Below, one piece after another: positions 26,115 to 34,223 of a DNA stretch of 64,000 bases. Below the pieces are notes generated by a model. It did not search any database. It was given only the letters and a program-made list of their open reading frames with translations, and was not told where the DNA came from. Numbering within the stretch: the first letter of the stretch is position 1; each line of letters begins with the position of its first letter. The position numbers and the translations under genes were made by a program. The DNA lies in contig JAGCUA010000030.1 of NCBI GenBank assembly GCA_017963125.1, positions 1 to 64,000 on the forward strand, in the 5' to 3' direction. Source of the DNA: a bacterium (lineage in GTDB: Bacteria; UBP6; UBA1177).

Positions 26115-27614
26115 TTATGGTTTGGGAACGGATGAAACTATGCTTTTGAGGTCATCGTCGTCAAATCTTAAGCCCAGACCGAAGTAAAGGTCGCGCTGGC
26201 CGTTGATCAGATCCTCGCCACCAGCAGTGATGTAAAGCCAGCTGAAAGGTTCGATCGTCCAAAGCAGAGGCCGTGCCAGACCCTGAACACGCAGCTGAGG
26301 CGCGCCGCCGCTTGAAAAATCGAAAATTTCTGCCGAAAGTGAAACATATTTCCACGGATTGTAGTCGATTCCGAAACCTGCCTTATTCTGGAAAATACCG
26401 CCGCGAAGTGCAACCGGCCCGAAGATCCTGCCTATCTGCAGGTTGAATTTCAGCTTGTCGGAAACGACTGTTTTGTCATCCTCGACGATGTATGTCGTGC
26501 CGTCGACATCGGTCGTGTGTGTGGTCACCGTGTGCGAAACGTTGCCGCGCGGATCATCGACGACACCGAGCAGATAAAAGCGGTCCTGACGCGGCTGAAG
26601 AGTGATGTCGAAATAGGTCTTGAACGAATTGTTGAAGACCATGTAGTTCGAGTGCGCATCGACGTAAACCTTCATTCCGAGCAGCGTATCGGCGTAATCG
26701 GTGAGTTTATCGGAAACTTTGACAATGTCCTCGTAAAGTTTTTCGTCGGTAAGAAGTTTGCCTACCGTTCCTTCCCCGTTCGCCACTTTTTCGGTTATCT
26801 GGTTGACATTTGAAGTGATATCGCGGACATCCTGCATCGCTCCGCGTGAAGCGGCAAGCTCGTCTGCAATAAGTTTCAGGCTGTTTCTCAGGTCGTCGAG
26901 AGTCTGATTTAGCTTCTCGTCCTTGCCGTCTGAAATTTCGGCGATCCTGTCAGTCACTTTAAGCGTATTCTCTAATATTTTCGAGAGTTTTTCCATTTCT
27001 GAGTCGCTTTTCGCGTTCACTTTCTGCATCACTTCCGACATATCTTTCAAAACCGACGAAAGCATCTTCATGCTTCCTTCAACATTCTGCGTCGTATTCT
27101 CAGTCGTCCTGACGAGCATATCTATGATTTTATTGAGTTTTTCCTGGTTTTCACGTTCAAGCACCTTTTCCATCAGAGCGTCGGTTTTTTCCATTATCTC
27201 TGAAACCTTACTCATCGCGGCAGACATTCCGGAAGATGTCTTTACATTTTTTATATAGTCGTTTTCCTTCAAAAGCGGTGCCGAACTGTCACCCGGCGCA
27301 AGAACGAGGACGTTCGTTCCGAGCATACTTTCCATCACTTTTTCAAGCTTTGCGTTCTCGTAAAGAGGAACTTCCTTCGAGATCTTCAGCGTGAATTTTG
27401 CCTTGCCGTTTTCGAGCCCGATTTTGTCAAGTTTTCCGACTACTACACCGGAAACAAGGATGTCGCTGTCGCGCAGAAGTCCCATCGCATCGTCAGCAAG
27501 CGCGTAGTAGGTCTTCGTGTCGCCTTCAAAAAAATCGGCCGATTTATAGATGTAGATTCCGGCGCAGCACGAGCACAAAACAAAGAAAATCACTATTTTA
27601 ACAGCTCTGTTCAT
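26115..27614 (-). CDS. MCE/MlaD-family protein with coiled coil and C-terminal barrel-like domain
   Basis: A 499-residue protein. An N-terminal membrane anchor (about residues 5-25) precedes an MCE domain (YYALADDAMGLLRDSDILVSGVVVGKLDKI). A long helical, coiled-coil-like region (about 130-300) follows, then about 180 residues of amphipathic strands ending in LYFGLGLRFDDDDLKSI, resembling an outer-membrane barrel-type end seen in deltaproteobacterial MCE proteins. MCE proteins form hexameric tunnels for phospholipids between membranes. It overlaps the MlaF-like gene by four bases. Confidence 0.85.
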   Translation of the reverse strand: MNRAVKIVIFFVLCSCCAGIYIYKSADFFEGDTKTYYALADDAMGLLRDSDILVSGVVVGKLDKIGLENGKAKFTLKISKEVPLYENAKLEKVMESMLGTNVLVLAPGDSSAPLLKENDYIKNVKTSSGMSAAMSKVSEIMEKTDALMEKVLERENQEKLNKIIDMLVRTTENTTQNVEGSMKMLSSVLKDMSEVMQKVNAKSDSEMEKLSKILENTLKVTDRIAEISDGKDEKLNQTLDDLRNSLKLIADELAASRGAMQDVRDITSNVNQITEKVANGEGTVGKLLTDEKLYEDIVKVSDKLTDYADTLLGMKVYVDAHSNYMVFNNSFKTYFDITLQPRQDRFYLLGVVDDPRGNVSHTVTTHTTDVDGTTYIVEDDKTVVSDKLKFNLQIGRIFGPVALRGGIFQNKAGFGIDYNPWKYVSLSAEIFDFSSGGAPQLRVQGLARPLLWTIEPFSWLYITAGGEDLINGQRDLYFGLGLRFDDDDLKSIVSSVPKP

Positions 27615-28375
27615 CTCGTCTCAGCCCCGAATTTTCTGAAAGAATTGGAAATGAAATGCCGCAGCACCTCGTGTTCAGAAGCATAAGCCTCGTCGGGTTT
27701 TCCGCAGAATTGTATCACGCCGTCATAAAGCAGCGCGATTTTGTCAGCGTGCCTGAAAACCGAAGCGATGTCGTGGCTTATCACAACGCAGGTCATATTC
27801 AACTCTTTGTTAACCATATCTATCAATTCATCAATGCTTTCCGCAAGTATCGGGTCAAGCCCAGTCGTCGGCTCGTCAAAAAGGACGATCTTCGGCTTTA
27901 CGGCGATGGCACGCGCCAGGCCGACCCTTTTCCTCATGCCGCCCGAAAGCTCCGACGGAAACTTCTTTTCAGTCCCGGGAAGCCCTACCAGCTCGAGCAG
28001 TTCCTCAACTCTGGCAGACAGCTCTTTTCCGTTTTTCATGCCGAGCTGCTCGACAAGCGGAAACTTAATATTATCCTCAACCGACATAAAATCAAAAAGC
28101 GCGGCATCCTGGAAAAGATAACCTATATTTTTTCTTATTTCCAGTAGTTCTTCCTTATTCATCTTCGTAATATCGGAATCGCGGAAAAAAATCTCGCCGG
28201 AATCGGGTTTCAGAATGCCGATTATGTTCTTCAGAAGAACGCTTTTGCCCGTTCCGCTCTTTCCGATAACGGCAGTGATGCGCCCTTCTTCTATATCGAG
28301 ATCGACTCCGTTAAGGATTTTGTGTTCGCCGAAAGACTTGTAAACGTTGCGGACTCTTACGATAGCGTTTTCCAT
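27611..28375 (-). CDS. MlaF-like ABC transporter ATPase
   Basis: A 254-residue ABC ATPase. Start ATG 28373-28375 overlaps the permease stop by one base (TAATG); longer in-frame extension upstream has no family similarity. Walker A GKSGTGKSVL, the Q-loop YLFQDAALFD, signature LSGGMRKRVGLARA, Walker B KIVLFDEPTTGLDP and the H-loop VVISHD are complete. It powers the MlaE permease in phospholipid transport across the cell envelope. Confidence 0.93.
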   Translation of the reverse strand: MENAIVRVRNVYKSFGEHKILNGVDLDIEEGRITAVIGKSGTGKSVLLKNIIGILKPDSGEIFFRDSDITKMNKEELLEIRKNIGYLFQDAALFDFMSVEDNIKFPLVEQLGMKNGKELSARVEELLELVGLPGTEKKFPSELSGGMRKRVGLARAIAVKPKIVLFDEPTTGLDPILAESIDELIDMVNKELNMTCVVISHDIASVFRHADKIALLYDGVIQFCGKPDEAYASEHEVLRHFISNSFRKFGAETR

Positions 28376-29196
28376 TACAAACCAAGAAATCTGATGAACA
28401 AAAAAGTCATTATATAGTCGGCAACAAGAATGGCAACCGTCGAGATGACGACTGCCGCAGTAGTTCTTCTGCCGACACCTTTCGCTCCCCCGCTCGTGTG
28501 AAGACCGTGATAACAGCATATAACCGTTACAATGAAACCGAAAACCGCCGCTTTGATAAGTCCGGTCCAGATATCGTCGGGATCGACGAAGAAAAACATC
28601 GTCTGGTTGTACGCCACTCTGTTCACGCTCATGACATAAGCCGCGACAAAGTATCCGCCGTAGACTCCGACCGCGTTCGCTATCGCCGTAAGTGCCGGAA
28701 AAGCGAGAACTGACGCGAAAATCCGCGGTACAACGAGATATCGCAGAGGGCTCACAGCCATAGTTTCCATCGCCGAGATCTGTTCCGTGACCTTCATGCT
28801 GCCGATCTCAGCCGTCATTGCAGAACCGTTTTTCGCAATCAGGACGATAGCCGTAACGACCGGAGCCAGTTCCCTGCTCATCGCGATAGCAACAGCCGCT
28901 CCTGCAAAAGTTTCGGCACGGAAAATATACATGATGTTGATGAGCTGCAACGCCAGAATCATGCCCGTCGTAAATACCGAAAGAGCAACGATCGGAATCG
29001 ACTGAAGCCCGATCCTTTCGATATGCTCCGCAATCTGCCCGATACGGTAAGGCGGCACGAAAAGCCAGCGGCAGCAGTCGCCGAGAAAGCGCATAAAATC
29101 ACTTAGACTGTGAAAAAATTTATAAAAAAAATCGAACAATTTCAACCTTCTCAAAAAAACGGCTGAAAAAATAACAGCCAAAACGCGATACGTCAA
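28375..29196 (-). CDS. MlaE-like phospholipid ABC permease
   Basis: A 273-residue MlaE/YrbE permease. A tail IERIGLQSIPIVALSVFTTGMILALQ, RELAPVVTAIVLIAKNGSAMTAEIGSMKVTEQI and ALxAIANAVGVYGGYFVA are diagnostic. The start is uncertain: TTG 29196 gives the longest product; a TTG at 29142, which has an AGAAGG site, would also fit and removes a poorly conserved N-terminus. It lies 39 bases downstream of the HD-GYP gene, so the operon may begin further upstream. Confidence 0.9.
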   Translation of the reverse strand: MTYRVLAVIFSAVFLRRLKLFDFFYKFFHSLSDFMRFLGDCCRWLFVPPYRIGQIAEHIERIGLQSIPIVALSVFTTGMILALQLINIMYIFRAETFAGAAVAIAMSRELAPVVTAIVLIAKNGSAMTAEIGSMKVTEQISAMETMAVSPLRYLVVPRIFASVLAFPALTAIANAVGVYGGYFVAAYVMSVNRVAYNQTMFFFVDPDDIWTGLIKAAVFGFIVTVICCYHGLHTSGGAKGVGRRTTAAVVISTVAILVADYIMTFLFIRFLGL

Positions 29197-29235
29197 GTAA
29201 ATGCCGGATCATCAAAGATATGAGATTTAAAAGCC

Positions 29236-30510
29236 TTACGAAATCAGGAATTTTGAAAAAACTTCGACGATATTAGGATCGAACTGCCTTCCGACATTCT
29301 TTTTAAGTTCACTCAAAGCATCTTCCTGCTGTTTTTTTCTGTGGTAAGGTCTGTTTGAAGTGATTGCGTCGTATGCGTCGGCAACGTGCATTATCCTTGA
29401 AGCGAGCGGGATCTTTTCACCTTTCAGCCCCTCCGGATAGCCTGAACCGTCCTGATTTTCGTGGTGATAGAGAAGATAATAGGCTATTTTCTCCATTCCG
29501 GTGACCTTATTGAGAATGTCGTAACTTCTCTGCGGGTGGGCCTTGACATTCAGCCACTCTTCATCAGTAAGTTTGTCGCGCTTGCGGTAAACCGACCTGT
29601 TTCCGGCAATTTTGCCGATGTCGTGAAGGAAAGAAGCCCAGCGGATCGTCAGGATCTCGCTTTCGTCGAGCTTCATCAGGTAGGCTATCTGCACCGAAAG
29701 CTCGGCAACACGCAGAGAGTGGTTGTATTCTGAAGAAGTCAGGTTGTCTGCTACAGAGGCGACCATTTTGAAAAAGCGGTTGATCGTATCTGTGGAAGAG
29801 AGGAAATAATTGTCGGACATCTCTTTTTTGAGTTCCGCCATGTTCGCCTCGACCGCTTCACTAGTCTTTACCGCTTCAAAAAGAGCTTCGTTCTTTACAA
29901 GGTCAATAAAAATTTCGTAAATTCCCGGGTCGAACTCTTCGCCTGAGAATATACCGAGAAGCGAAATCAGTTCATCCGGATCGTCCGCCGAGTGGACCTG
30001 AGAAGCTATATCGACAGCATCTGCCACTCTGATTATCCTCGAACAGAGCGGGATCTTTTCACCTTTCAGACCTTTAGGAAAACCGGTACCGTCAAAAAAC
30101 TCGTGATGCGTTCCGACGATTTCACTGATGTTCCTGAAAGTCGGGAAAGTGCCGAGAATAGTCTCTCCTCTGTGCGGATGGACAAAAATGCGGAAGTTGC
30201 TTTTCTGACCGTAGACATCGGGTATCTGCGTCAGAAGGTCGATAACGTGACCTCCTACCATGACTCCGCCGATATCGTGAAGCAGAGAAGCAAAAAACAA
30301 CTCTTTCATCGTATTTCTGTCAAGATTCAGCTTTCTGCCGATCCTGCACGCCATGATGCAGACTTTCCAACTATGATAAATTTCGCTGCCGGAATTGTCG
30401 AGCTCGCACGCTTTGACGAACTCCGAAACAAAGTCGGCAGCGAAAGAAGAAGGAAAATTAATATCCTGTATAGGCAGTTGTGTAAGTCTTGCCTGCGGGT
30501 AAATAGTCAA
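29236..30510 (-). CDS. Tandem HD-GYP-type phosphodiesterase
   Basis: A 424-residue protein with two HD domains. The first has LLHDIGG, HPHRGETIL and HHEFFDGTGFP (GFP variant). The second has LHDIGKI, HPQRSYDIL, HHENQDGSGYPEGLKGEKIP and DAYDAITSNRPY, a full HD-GYP set. HD-GYP proteins hydrolyse cyclic di-GMP or related dinucleotides. The start codon is probably TTG 30510, directly after the stop of the response regulator and with TTGGAG ten bases upstream, so the two are coupled and may act as receiver plus output. Confidence 0.85.
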   Translation of the reverse strand: MTIYPQARLTQLPIQDINFPSSFAADFVSEFVKACELDNSGSEIYHSWKVCIMACRIGRKLNLDRNTMKELFFASLLHDIGGVMVGGHVIDLLTQIPDVYGQKSNFRIFVHPHRGETILGTFPTFRNISEIVGTHHEFFDGTGFPKGLKGEKIPLCSRIIRVADAVDIASQVHSADDPDELISLLGIFSGEEFDPGIYEIFIDLVKNEALFEAVKTSEAVEANMAELKKEMSDNYFLSSTDTINRFFKMVASVADNLTSSEYNHSLRVAELSVQIAYLMKLDESEILTIRWASFLHDIGKIAGNRSVYRKRDKLTDEEWLNVKAHPQRSYDILNKVTGMEKIAYYLLYHHENQDGSGYPEGLKGEKIPLASRIMHVADAYDAITSNRPYHRKKQQEDALSELKKNVGRQFDPNIVEVFSKFLIS

Positions 30511-30924
30511 TTAAAGTGCTCCAAGCTGTTTAAGAACGCCCTGCCAGCGAACGAGTTTCTTTTCCGATTCTTCAACGATCGAAACAACGTGTTCGAGGTT
30601 GTTGAACGGTTTGAGAAGGAAATCGTTTGCACCGTTTTCAAGAGCTGCAATAACTCTGTCTGTCGTAGCGTAAGCGCTCATCATAATGATCTGGGTGAGA
30701 CTGTTTACGTCTTTTATCATGCTGAGAACGGAAAGACCGTCCAGATTCGGCATGGTGATGTCGATCAGAGCAATGTGAACGAGATTGTTTCTCATGTATT
30801 CGATAGCTGCAGCAGGATCGCTGTTCGTGACAACGTTATATCCTTTGTCTTCAAGAAGTCTGCGGAGGCTGGAAAGAATGCTCTCTTCGTCGTCAATGAT
30901 AAGAACGTTGATATTTTTGTTCAT
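30511..30924 (-). CDS. Stand-alone response regulator receiver protein
   Basis: A 137-residue CheY-like receiver. ATG 30924 follows a GGAGG site. The acidic pocket IDDEES, phosphoacceptor Asp in ALIDITMPN (near residue 53), Thr/Ser in MMSAYA and Lys in LLKPFN are all present. It has no output domain. It stops directly before the HD-GYP gene and follows the winged-helix gene by about 15 bases. Confidence 0.92.
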   Translation of the reverse strand: MNKNINVLIIDDEESILSSLRRLLEDKGYNVVTNSDPAAAIEYMRNNLVHIALIDITMPNLDGLSVLSMIKDVNSLTQIIMMSAYATTDRVIAALENGANDFLLKPFNNLEHVVSIVEESEKKLVRWQGVLKQLGAL

Positions 30925-30939
30925 AATTACCTCCAAACC

Positions 30940-31524
30940 TTAGAAGTTAAAGAAAGTTTTAACGACATTTCTGGAATCGAGCATCTTTACGATCGATTTG
31001 TAGTTGTTCCAGAAATAAATCTTTTCAGCGTAATCGGTAACCGATTTTTCGTTAAGAGTTATCGTGTCGATAACTTTGACAACAACTCTGAAACCGGTCT
31101 TCTCGTAGATGTAGTCGCCAAGATCTTTTACCGGGAAGGAGTGAGCAAGCACTGTAAGAACGACGCTGCTTCTGAGGTATGAAACAAATCCTGCAAGTGT
31201 TTTCGGAGCGAATTCCTCGATGAAAGCCGAAGCGCACTTCATGATTTTGTTGATAGTCTTTTCTTCTTCCTTGAAAAGAGTGGTGATAGGTTCGTAAAGG
31301 AAATGTTTGTCGTTGAGATTGTAATGATAAGCATTGCCTACCTGTTCTCTCAGAACAAGCCCCGTTTCTATAAGGAAATCGAGAGCTTTTTTGTTCGAGT
31401 TCGGGTTTGTGCTGCTAAGAACAGCGATTTTTCTTCCTGTGTAATTCTGTCTATTGACGAGAATTCTGATAATGTCTACTTTCGCTCTTGAACCGAGCAG
31501 GTAAGAAAGCGGTAAATAAGTCAT
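30940..31524 (-). CDS. Winged-helix DNA-binding protein
   Basis: A 194-residue protein whose N-terminal 75 residues form a winged helix-turn-helix (RAKVDIIRILVNRQNYTGRKIAVLSSTNPNSNKKALDFLIETGLVLREQVGNAYHYNLN). The C-terminal half is a nucleotidyltransferase-like or ligand-binding-like region with no recognisable active site. It is the first gene of the minus-strand series and likely acts as a local transcription regulator; targets are unknown. GGAGG lies upstream of the ATG. Confidence 0.7.
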   Translation of the reverse strand: MTYLPLSYLLGSRAKVDIIRILVNRQNYTGRKIAVLSSTNPNSNKKALDFLIETGLVLREQVGNAYHYNLNDKHFLYEPITTLFKEEEKTINKIMKCASAFIEEFAPKTLAGFVSYLRSSVVLTVLAHSFPVKDLGDYIYEKTGFRVVVKVIDTITLNEKSVTDYAEKIYFWNNYKSIVKMLDSRNVVKTFFNF

Positions 31525-31719
31525 AATGACCTCCTGTTAAAAAAATGACTCTTAAGTTAAAGAACCTTTAAAAACACAAAATTGTAGAGGCACAAATTTC
31601 AAAGTCAACAAAAAAAATAAACAAAAAACCGCGATTTTCAAAAATAAATAAAACAAAAAATTTTTTCAGACAAAAAAATGTATAAAAAAGCATTACACTG
31701 ACAAACAGGAATGGAAATT

Positions 31720-32760
31720 TCAGAGGATCAGCATCGAATCGCCGTATGAATAGAAACGGTATCTGTTTGCAACAGCCTCTTTATATGCATTCATAACAAA
31801 TTCCCGTCCGGCGAATGCAGATATCATCATAAGAAGAGTGCTGCACGGAAGGTGAAAGTTCGTAAGTATGCGGTCGGTGAAGCGGAATTCGTATCCCGGA
31901 TAAATAAAGATCCCTGTCTCTTTGTCGCAAGGTTCGATGATATTTTTTGCAACCGCCGCGCTTTCAAGAGCCCTGACAGTCGTAGTACCGACGGCAAGGA
32001 TCTTTCTTCCTGCCGCTTTGTCGGCATTGAGCCGTGCCGCAGTCGCTTCATCGATCACAAAATGTTCCTTGTGCATAGTGTGTTCCTCGACTTTTTCGCT
32101 TTTTACAGGAAGAAACGTTCCCAAACCGACATCAAGAACGACATTTTCAACGTGCCCGCCGGTGATTTCACGGATTTTTCCGATTATCTCTTTACTGAAA
32201 TGAAGCCCGGCAGTGGGAGCCGCGACAGAACCCGCAGTTTCGGCATAAACCGTCTGATACTTCTCTTTGTCGTCAGGTCTGCTGTGCTTTTCGTTGCGTC
32301 TTTTCAAAATATACGGCGGAAGCGGGATGTCACCGAATTTGTCGAGGTACGCAAGAAGTTTGTCTGCATCAAGCGAAAATCTGACTTCCGCAAACTGCTC
32401 GCTTCTCGATACAAGTTCCGCAGTAAGCCCGTTTTCGAAATAGACGACTTCGCCTTTGTCAATGTGTTTCGAACACTTGACCATGACCTGCCAGAGTCCG
32501 TTCTGAAGCGCTTTGAGCAGCAGGAATTCGACTCTTCCGCCGCTTGCCCTCTGCCCGAAAATACGCGCCGGAATGACTTTGGTAGAGTTAAAGACAACAG
32601 TCGTCATATCGTCGATATAATCAGTTATCAAGCTGAAATCAGAGTGCGTTACAGAATTTCTGCTTCTGTCAAGAACCATCATTTTTCCGGTTCCTCGCGC
32701 CGCAGGATCGTCCGCGATCAGCTCTTCGGGAAGTTCGTAGTTGAAAATTTCAGTATCCAT
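31720..32760 (-). CDS. queA: S-adenosylmethionine:tRNA ribosyltransferase-isomerase
   Basis: A 346-residue QueA of normal length. Signatures are YELPEELIADDPAARGTGKMMVLDR, VFNSTKVIPARIFG, IPLPPYILKR, ETAGSVAAPTAGLHF, LDVGLGTFLPVKSE, MHKEHFVI, AVGTTTVRALES and NFHLPCSTLLMMISAFAG. It transfers the ribosyl part of SAM to preQ1-tRNA to make epoxyqueuosine. It is 19 bases downstream of the DUF58 gene and probably cotranscribed with it. Confidence 0.97.
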   Translation of the reverse strand: MDTEIFNYELPEELIADDPAARGTGKMMVLDRSRNSVTHSDFSLITDYIDDMTTVVFNSTKVIPARIFGQRASGGRVEFLLLKALQNGLWQVMVKCSKHIDKGEVVYFENGLTAELVSRSEQFAEVRFSLDADKLLAYLDKFGDIPLPPYILKRRNEKHSRPDDKEKYQTVYAETAGSVAAPTAGLHFSKEIIGKIREITGGHVENVVLDVGLGTFLPVKSEKVEEHTMHKEHFVIDEATAARLNADKAAGRKILAVGTTTVRALESAAVAKNIIEPCDKETGIFIYPGYEFRFTDRILTNFHLPCSTLLMMISAFAGREFVMNAYKEAVANRYRFYSYGDSMLIL

Positions 32761-32779
32761 TTTTCCGCCTTAAATAAAG

Positions 32780-34138
32780 TTATTGAACATCGATTTTTGT
32801 TTCGTACCGGCTCAGTTCCGCATCGCTTTCACCCTCTCCGGCATAAAAAATGCGGATGCCGCAGCCGAGAGCGGCAAGTGTTTTCAGAGCCTTTTTCCTG
32901 TTTTCATCATATTTTGGAGTAAAAAAGAAAACCGTTGAAGCGCTCCGGCCTGCTTCGAACAAGGTTTCGAGGCAGTTTTCGAACTTGTTTCCCGCATAGT
33001 TCTCAGCAAGCGCCAGTTTTGCAAGAGCGTTGGAAAAACTTTTTTTCGAGCTGTCGGGAATTTCGAGACTCTCTCTCCCGACGAAAAGGATCTGCGGCAG
33101 ATTTTCATCTCTCTGAAGCGCGTTTAAAAGTGAAGCCGCAGCCGAAAGAATTTTTTCAAAATCTTCGTTGTAATGCTCTTCAAAAAAGTTGTCGATGAAA
33201 ATCAAAGAACCCGAATCAACCTCTTTGTAAAACTCTTTCGTCCTCAGCTGACCGCTTTTCGCGCTCGATTTCCAGTGGATGTTCCTGATCGAATCACCCG
33301 GGACGAAATCCCGCAGCGACCGAAGTTCGAAACCGCTTCCCTGCTCCTGGATTTCCCGTGTCTTCTCGTTTTTTTCATTAGCCGCTGCCCCTTCGTTTTC
33401 GGGAATTTCAAATGACTCCTTTATTTCCGGAAGGACAAGGAAACTTCCCGGATTTGTGATGATTTTTCCTTTTTTCAGAAGACCGAAAATCCCTTTGTGA
33501 AAAATGTATGCGCCCCCGAAAGCGATTTTTCCGCGTCTTTCGGGCTGAAAAGATGCATCGAAAAGGATCCCGCCGCCGGTCTTTCTGCCGGATACTGCAA
33601 ACTCCCCGTATTTTCCGCCGCAGTTTTTGGAAACAAGCCACTTCCAGCGGTAGTACCCCATCCTTTTGTCGAACGCGTTGCGTTTTTCTTCGCCCGGCTC
33701 TTTCGTCGAATTGAAAACTTCAAAATCAGGCATCGGGGAAGCCGGAACTTCACTGTAAAAAAGATTTTCAAGACTCTCCTTCCCGCTTTCCGCCCGCAGA
33801 ATCACAGGATATTTAACTTCCTTTCCCTTTGAGGCACACTCCGGCAGGAACCTTTCGAACTCAAAACCGAAAGACTTGAACATTAAAGAGACCGCATCTG
33901 TCAGAAGAAGGGCTATAGATGCCGCAAAAACTACGAAAAGCATGCTGATACGGGTGTTAAGACCGAAAAAAACGAGGGCAAACGCGCACAGAACAAGAAC
34001 CTGACCAGACATTGTAAACTTTCTTTCGATCCTTTCATTCAGCCTGTAAAACGCCGAATACCATTTGTAGTGCCGTCTTTTCACGATCCGCCCAATCACA
34101 AAAAACTGCCGATTATAACTATTCATCCGAAAAATCAC
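32780..34138 (-). CDS. DUF58 (vWA-like) membrane protein
   Basis: A 452-residue protein with two transmembrane helices (about residues 43-85) and a DUF58 core ending in FELRSLRDFVPGDSIRNIHWKSSAKSGQLRTKEF, the family signature. DUF58 proteins usually accompany MoxR AAA ATPases; none is present here. The start is uncertain: upstream of the helices is a basic stretch, and Met5 or Met43 are alternatives. It is divergent from the LTA-synthase-like gene across 85 bp. Confidence 0.82.
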   Translation of the reverse strand: MIFRMNSYNRQFFVIGRIVKRRHYKWYSAFYRLNERIERKFTMSGQVLVLCAFALVFFGLNTRISMLFVVFAASIALLLTDAVSLMFKSFGFEFERFLPECASKGKEVKYPVILRAESGKESLENLFYSEVPASPMPDFEVFNSTKEPGEEKRNAFDKRMGYYRWKWLVSKNCGGKYGEFAVSGRKTGGGILFDASFQPERRGKIAFGGAYIFHKGIFGLLKKGKIITNPGSFLVLPEIKESFEIPENEGAAANEKNEKTREIQEQGSGFELRSLRDFVPGDSIRNIHWKSSAKSGQLRTKEFYKEVDSGSLIFIDNFFEEHYNEDFEKILSAAASLLNALQRDENLPQILFVGRESLEIPDSSKKSFSNALAKLALAENYAGNKFENCLETLFEAGRSASTVFFFTPKYDENRKKALKTLAALGCGIRIFYAGEGESDAELSRYETKIDVQ

Positions 34139-34223
34139 AGATAAATCAGAACAGTCTCCACGAATTTACTTTTTTTTTCATCCCAGTTGCTGTAAATACT
34201 GCTGGTTTTAGATTTGGTGAGCC

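Noticed and set aside
28376..28519. N-terminal extension of the MlaF-like ATPase
   Set aside because: The in-frame extension overlaps mlaE and is Cys/Arg-rich shadow; ABC domain begins at the ATG overlapping the mlaE stop.
29992..31182. Long plus-strand open frame of almost 400 codons
   Set aside because: It lies antisense to the HD-GYP and receiver genes, which have clear families; its sequence shows no motif and its composition is that of a reverse-frame shadow.
26115..31524. Sporulation-linked spore photoproduct lyase region
   Set aside because: No other sporulation gene is present; the SPL-like protein sits in a Gram-negative lipid transport operon.
31852..32922. Plus-strand open frame of 356 codons
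   Set aside because: Antisense to queA and the DUF58 gene; no motifs, arginine-rich shadow.
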